Below are positions 7,089-8,105 of a DNA stretch of 8,105 nucleotides, one piece after another. The first letter of the stretch is position 1. Each line of letters starts with the position of its first letter. The position numbers and the translations under genes are program-made. The notes under the pieces were generated by a model, which searched no databases, was not told where the DNA came from, and saw nothing but the letters and a program-made list of their open reading frames with translations. This stretch comes from Clostridiales bacterium (GTDB lineage Bacteria > Bacillota > Clostridia > Oscillospirales > Oscillospiraceae), in NCBI GenBank assembly GCA_012516225.1, contig JAAYWX010000203.1:1-8105 (forward strand), given 5' to 3'.

Positions 7089-7151
7089 GATGTATATGAA
7101 AAATATTATGAAAGCGTATATTTGATCTTGATTTCTTATAAATAAATCGGA

Positions 7152-7180
7152 TTGCGCGCAAACAGGCAAGGGAGTATAAT
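7152..7180 (+). promoter_or_regulatory. Candidate promoter of mnmG
   Basis: A perfect -10 TATAAT (7175-7180) is preceded at 17 bases by TTGCGC (7152-7157), a half-matching -35. Transcription would start near 7187, leaving a leader of about 155 bases. A second perfect TATAAT at 7221-7226 has no recognisable -35, because the inverted repeat occupies that place. Confidence 0.55.
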
Positions 7181-7190
7181 ATTCGGGACA

Positions 7191-7219
7191 CCATACATAT
7201 AAGGTTTTTATATGTATGG
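7191..7219. repeat. Perfect 12-bp inverted repeat between the divergent promoters
   Basis: CCATACATATAA (7191-7202) and TTATATGTATGG (7208-7219) are exact reverse complements around the 5-base loop GGTTT. The repeat begins about 4 bases after the predicted mnmG transcription start and just before a second TATAAT. No T-run follows on either strand, so it is not an ordinary terminator. It could be an operator or a 5'-end hairpin of the mRNA. Confidence 0.8.
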
Positions 7220-7287
7220 ATATAATTAGTATATAACCTCAGTGCAGATACTGCGGCATTTTTAATAGTTAAAACAAAGAGATAAAA

Positions 7288-7322
7288 CTATACTGCGGTG
7301 CGGCTGTACGCCTTTGGTATAG
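7288..7322 (+). other. Possible leader hairpin ahead of the mnmG ribosome binding site
   Basis: CTATAC (7288-7293) pairs with GTATAG (7317-7322), and GCG (7295-7297) with CGC (7309-7311) inside it. It ends 6 bases before the AGGGGG ribosome binding site (7328-7333). A weaker stem, GTGC (7242-7245)/GCAT (7256-7259), followed by TTTT, lies upstream. Between 7220 and 7342 I find no gene. Confidence 0.35.
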
Positions 7323-7342
7323 ATGTTAGGGGGCACTATTTT

Positions 7343-8105
7343 ATGATTTATAACGCCGGAAAGTGCGATGTGGCGGTAATAGGGGCCGGACATGCCGGTA
7401 TAGAAGCTGCTCTTGCCAGCGCCAGAATGGGACTTGACACAATTATTTTTACCATAAATCTTGACACATGCGGAAACATGCCCTGCAATCCGGCAATAGG
7501 CGGAACAGGAAAAGGCCACCTTGTGCGGGAACTTGACGCTCTTGGAGGCGAGATGGGCGTTGCCGCAGACAAGGCTTGCATACAGTATCGTATGCTGAAT
7601 AAAGGCAAAGGCCCCGCGGTTCATTCTCTCCGTGCACAGGCAGACAGAAGAAAATACCAAAGCGTTATGAAACATACTCTGGAACTTCAGGAAAACCTGA
7701 GAGTAAAGCAGGCGGAGATTGTGGACATAGGCGCTGAGGACGGGAAGGTAAAATCGGTCCGCACTCATACGGGAGCGGAATATCTTTGCAAAGCGGCAAT
7801 AATATGCACAGGGACATATTTAAGAGGAAGAATAATAATCGGCGATGTCCTTCGCGAATCCGGGCCGGACGGGGTTGCGGCAGCGGTACCGCTTGGGGCG
7901 CGTCTTGCCGATTTGGGCCTTACAATAAGGCGCTTTAAAACGGGAACTCCACCAAGGGTTAATCGCAGAACTGTTGATTTCTCAAAAATGGAAATACAGC
8001 CGGGCGACGATGAAATAGTTCCCTTTTCTTTTAGGACCATAGAGCCGCCTAAAAATTGTGCCGTTTGCTATTTAACCTATACCACCGAACGGACCCATGA
8101 AATAA
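7343..8105 (+). CDS. mnmG: tRNA uridine-5-carboxymethylaminomethyl modification enzyme MnmG (GidA), N-terminal part
   Basis: MnmG, with MnmE, adds the (carboxymethyl)aminomethyl group to wobble uridine U34 of certain tRNAs, using FAD, NADH and a folate one-carbon unit. It acts in the cytoplasm. The first 254 codons are present, and the frame runs off the window end; the full protein is usually about 620-640 aa. Visible are the FAD dinucleotide fold (VAVIGAGHAGIEAALASARMG, residues about 11-31), the family signature CNPAIGGTGKGHLVRELDAL (about 50-69), CTGTYLRG, RRFKTGTPPRV, and CYLTYTTERTHEI near the end. The start is ATG 7343, with AGGGGG at 7328-7333. In many Bacillota mnmE lies directly upstream; here that place is taken by a divergent GntR-ABC operon, so mnmG appears to begin its own transcript with a structured leader. 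Family identity is certain; regulation is inferred. Confidence 0.97.
   Translation, partial: MIYNAGKCDVAVIGAGHAGIEAALASARMGLDTIIFTINLDTCGNMPCNPAIGGTGKGHLVRELDALGGEMGVAADKACIQYRMLNKGKGPAVHSLRAQADRRKYQSVMKHTLELQENLRVKQAEIVDIGAEDGKVKSVRTHTGAEYLCKAAIICTGTYLRGRIIIGDVLRESGPDGVAAAVPLGARLADLGLTIRRFKTGTPPRVNRRTVDFSKMEIQPGDDEIVPFSFRTIEPPKNCAVCYLTYTTERTHEI

Noticed and set aside
7011..7169. N-terminal extension of the GntR gene with a hydrophobic stretch that resembles a membrane anchor
   Set aside because: It spans the TTGACA/TATTCT promoter and the palindrome, lacks a ribosome binding site, and GTG 7010 has a full GGAGG site and gives the normal family length.
7262..7768. Antisense open frame across the start of mnmG
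   Set aside because: It is the complement of a clear mnmG coding region; the product is Ser/Cys/His-rich with no family resemblance.

Overview
The window looks like ordinary chromosome from a Gram-positive Bacillota member, most likely class Clostridia. An Oscillospirales/Ruminococcaceae-type bacterium is my best guess. The grounds are the purine-rich Shine-Dalgarno sites, TTGACA/TATAAT-type promoters, a motility-type cheA-cheW-cheR cluster, a GntR(YtrA-like)-ABC operon, and the style of the MnmG N-terminus (GAGHAGIEAALASARMG). The taxonomic call is inference from protein style; no rRNA gene is present.

Bases 1-192 hold no convincing gene, only a leader with a candidate promoter. Bases 193-3694 (+ strand) carry a chemotaxis operon. 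CheA is the histidine autokinase with the full P1-P5 layout. CheW is the coupling protein that links CheA to receptors. CheR is the S-adenosylmethionine-dependent receptor methyltransferase. Together these set kinase activity and half of the adaptation cycle; the partners CheY, CheB, CheC/CheD and the receptors are not in the window. The operon ends at a perfect 16-bp hairpin with A/T flanks (3795-3830), which serves as a bidirectional terminator with the convergent operon on the other side.

Bases 3858-7010 (- strand) carry a three-gene transport operon, read right to left: a 123-aa YtrA-like GntR repressor, an ABC ATPase, and a multi-spanning ABC-2-type permease with a large C-terminal extracytoplasmic domain. 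The reading frames overlap (1 nt, then 23 nt), so translation is probably coupled. A consensus-like promoter and an imperfect palindrome over the expected transcription start suggest autoregulation by the GntR protein. The substrate is unknown; related operons often respond to envelope stress or cell-wall-active compounds.

Bases 7011-7342 form a divergent intergenic region. It has the GntR promoter on one side and, on the other, a promoter followed by a perfect 12-bp inverted repeat and a roughly 155-nt structured leader. This leads into mnmG, the tRNA wobble-uridine modification enzyme, whose first 254 codons are present before the window ends.

I see no CRISPR array, insertion sequence, tRNA or rRNA, and no clear sign of an undescribed system. 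The most interesting items are the structured mnmG leader with its perfect inverted repeat, the putative GntR operator, and the large outside domain of the permease.
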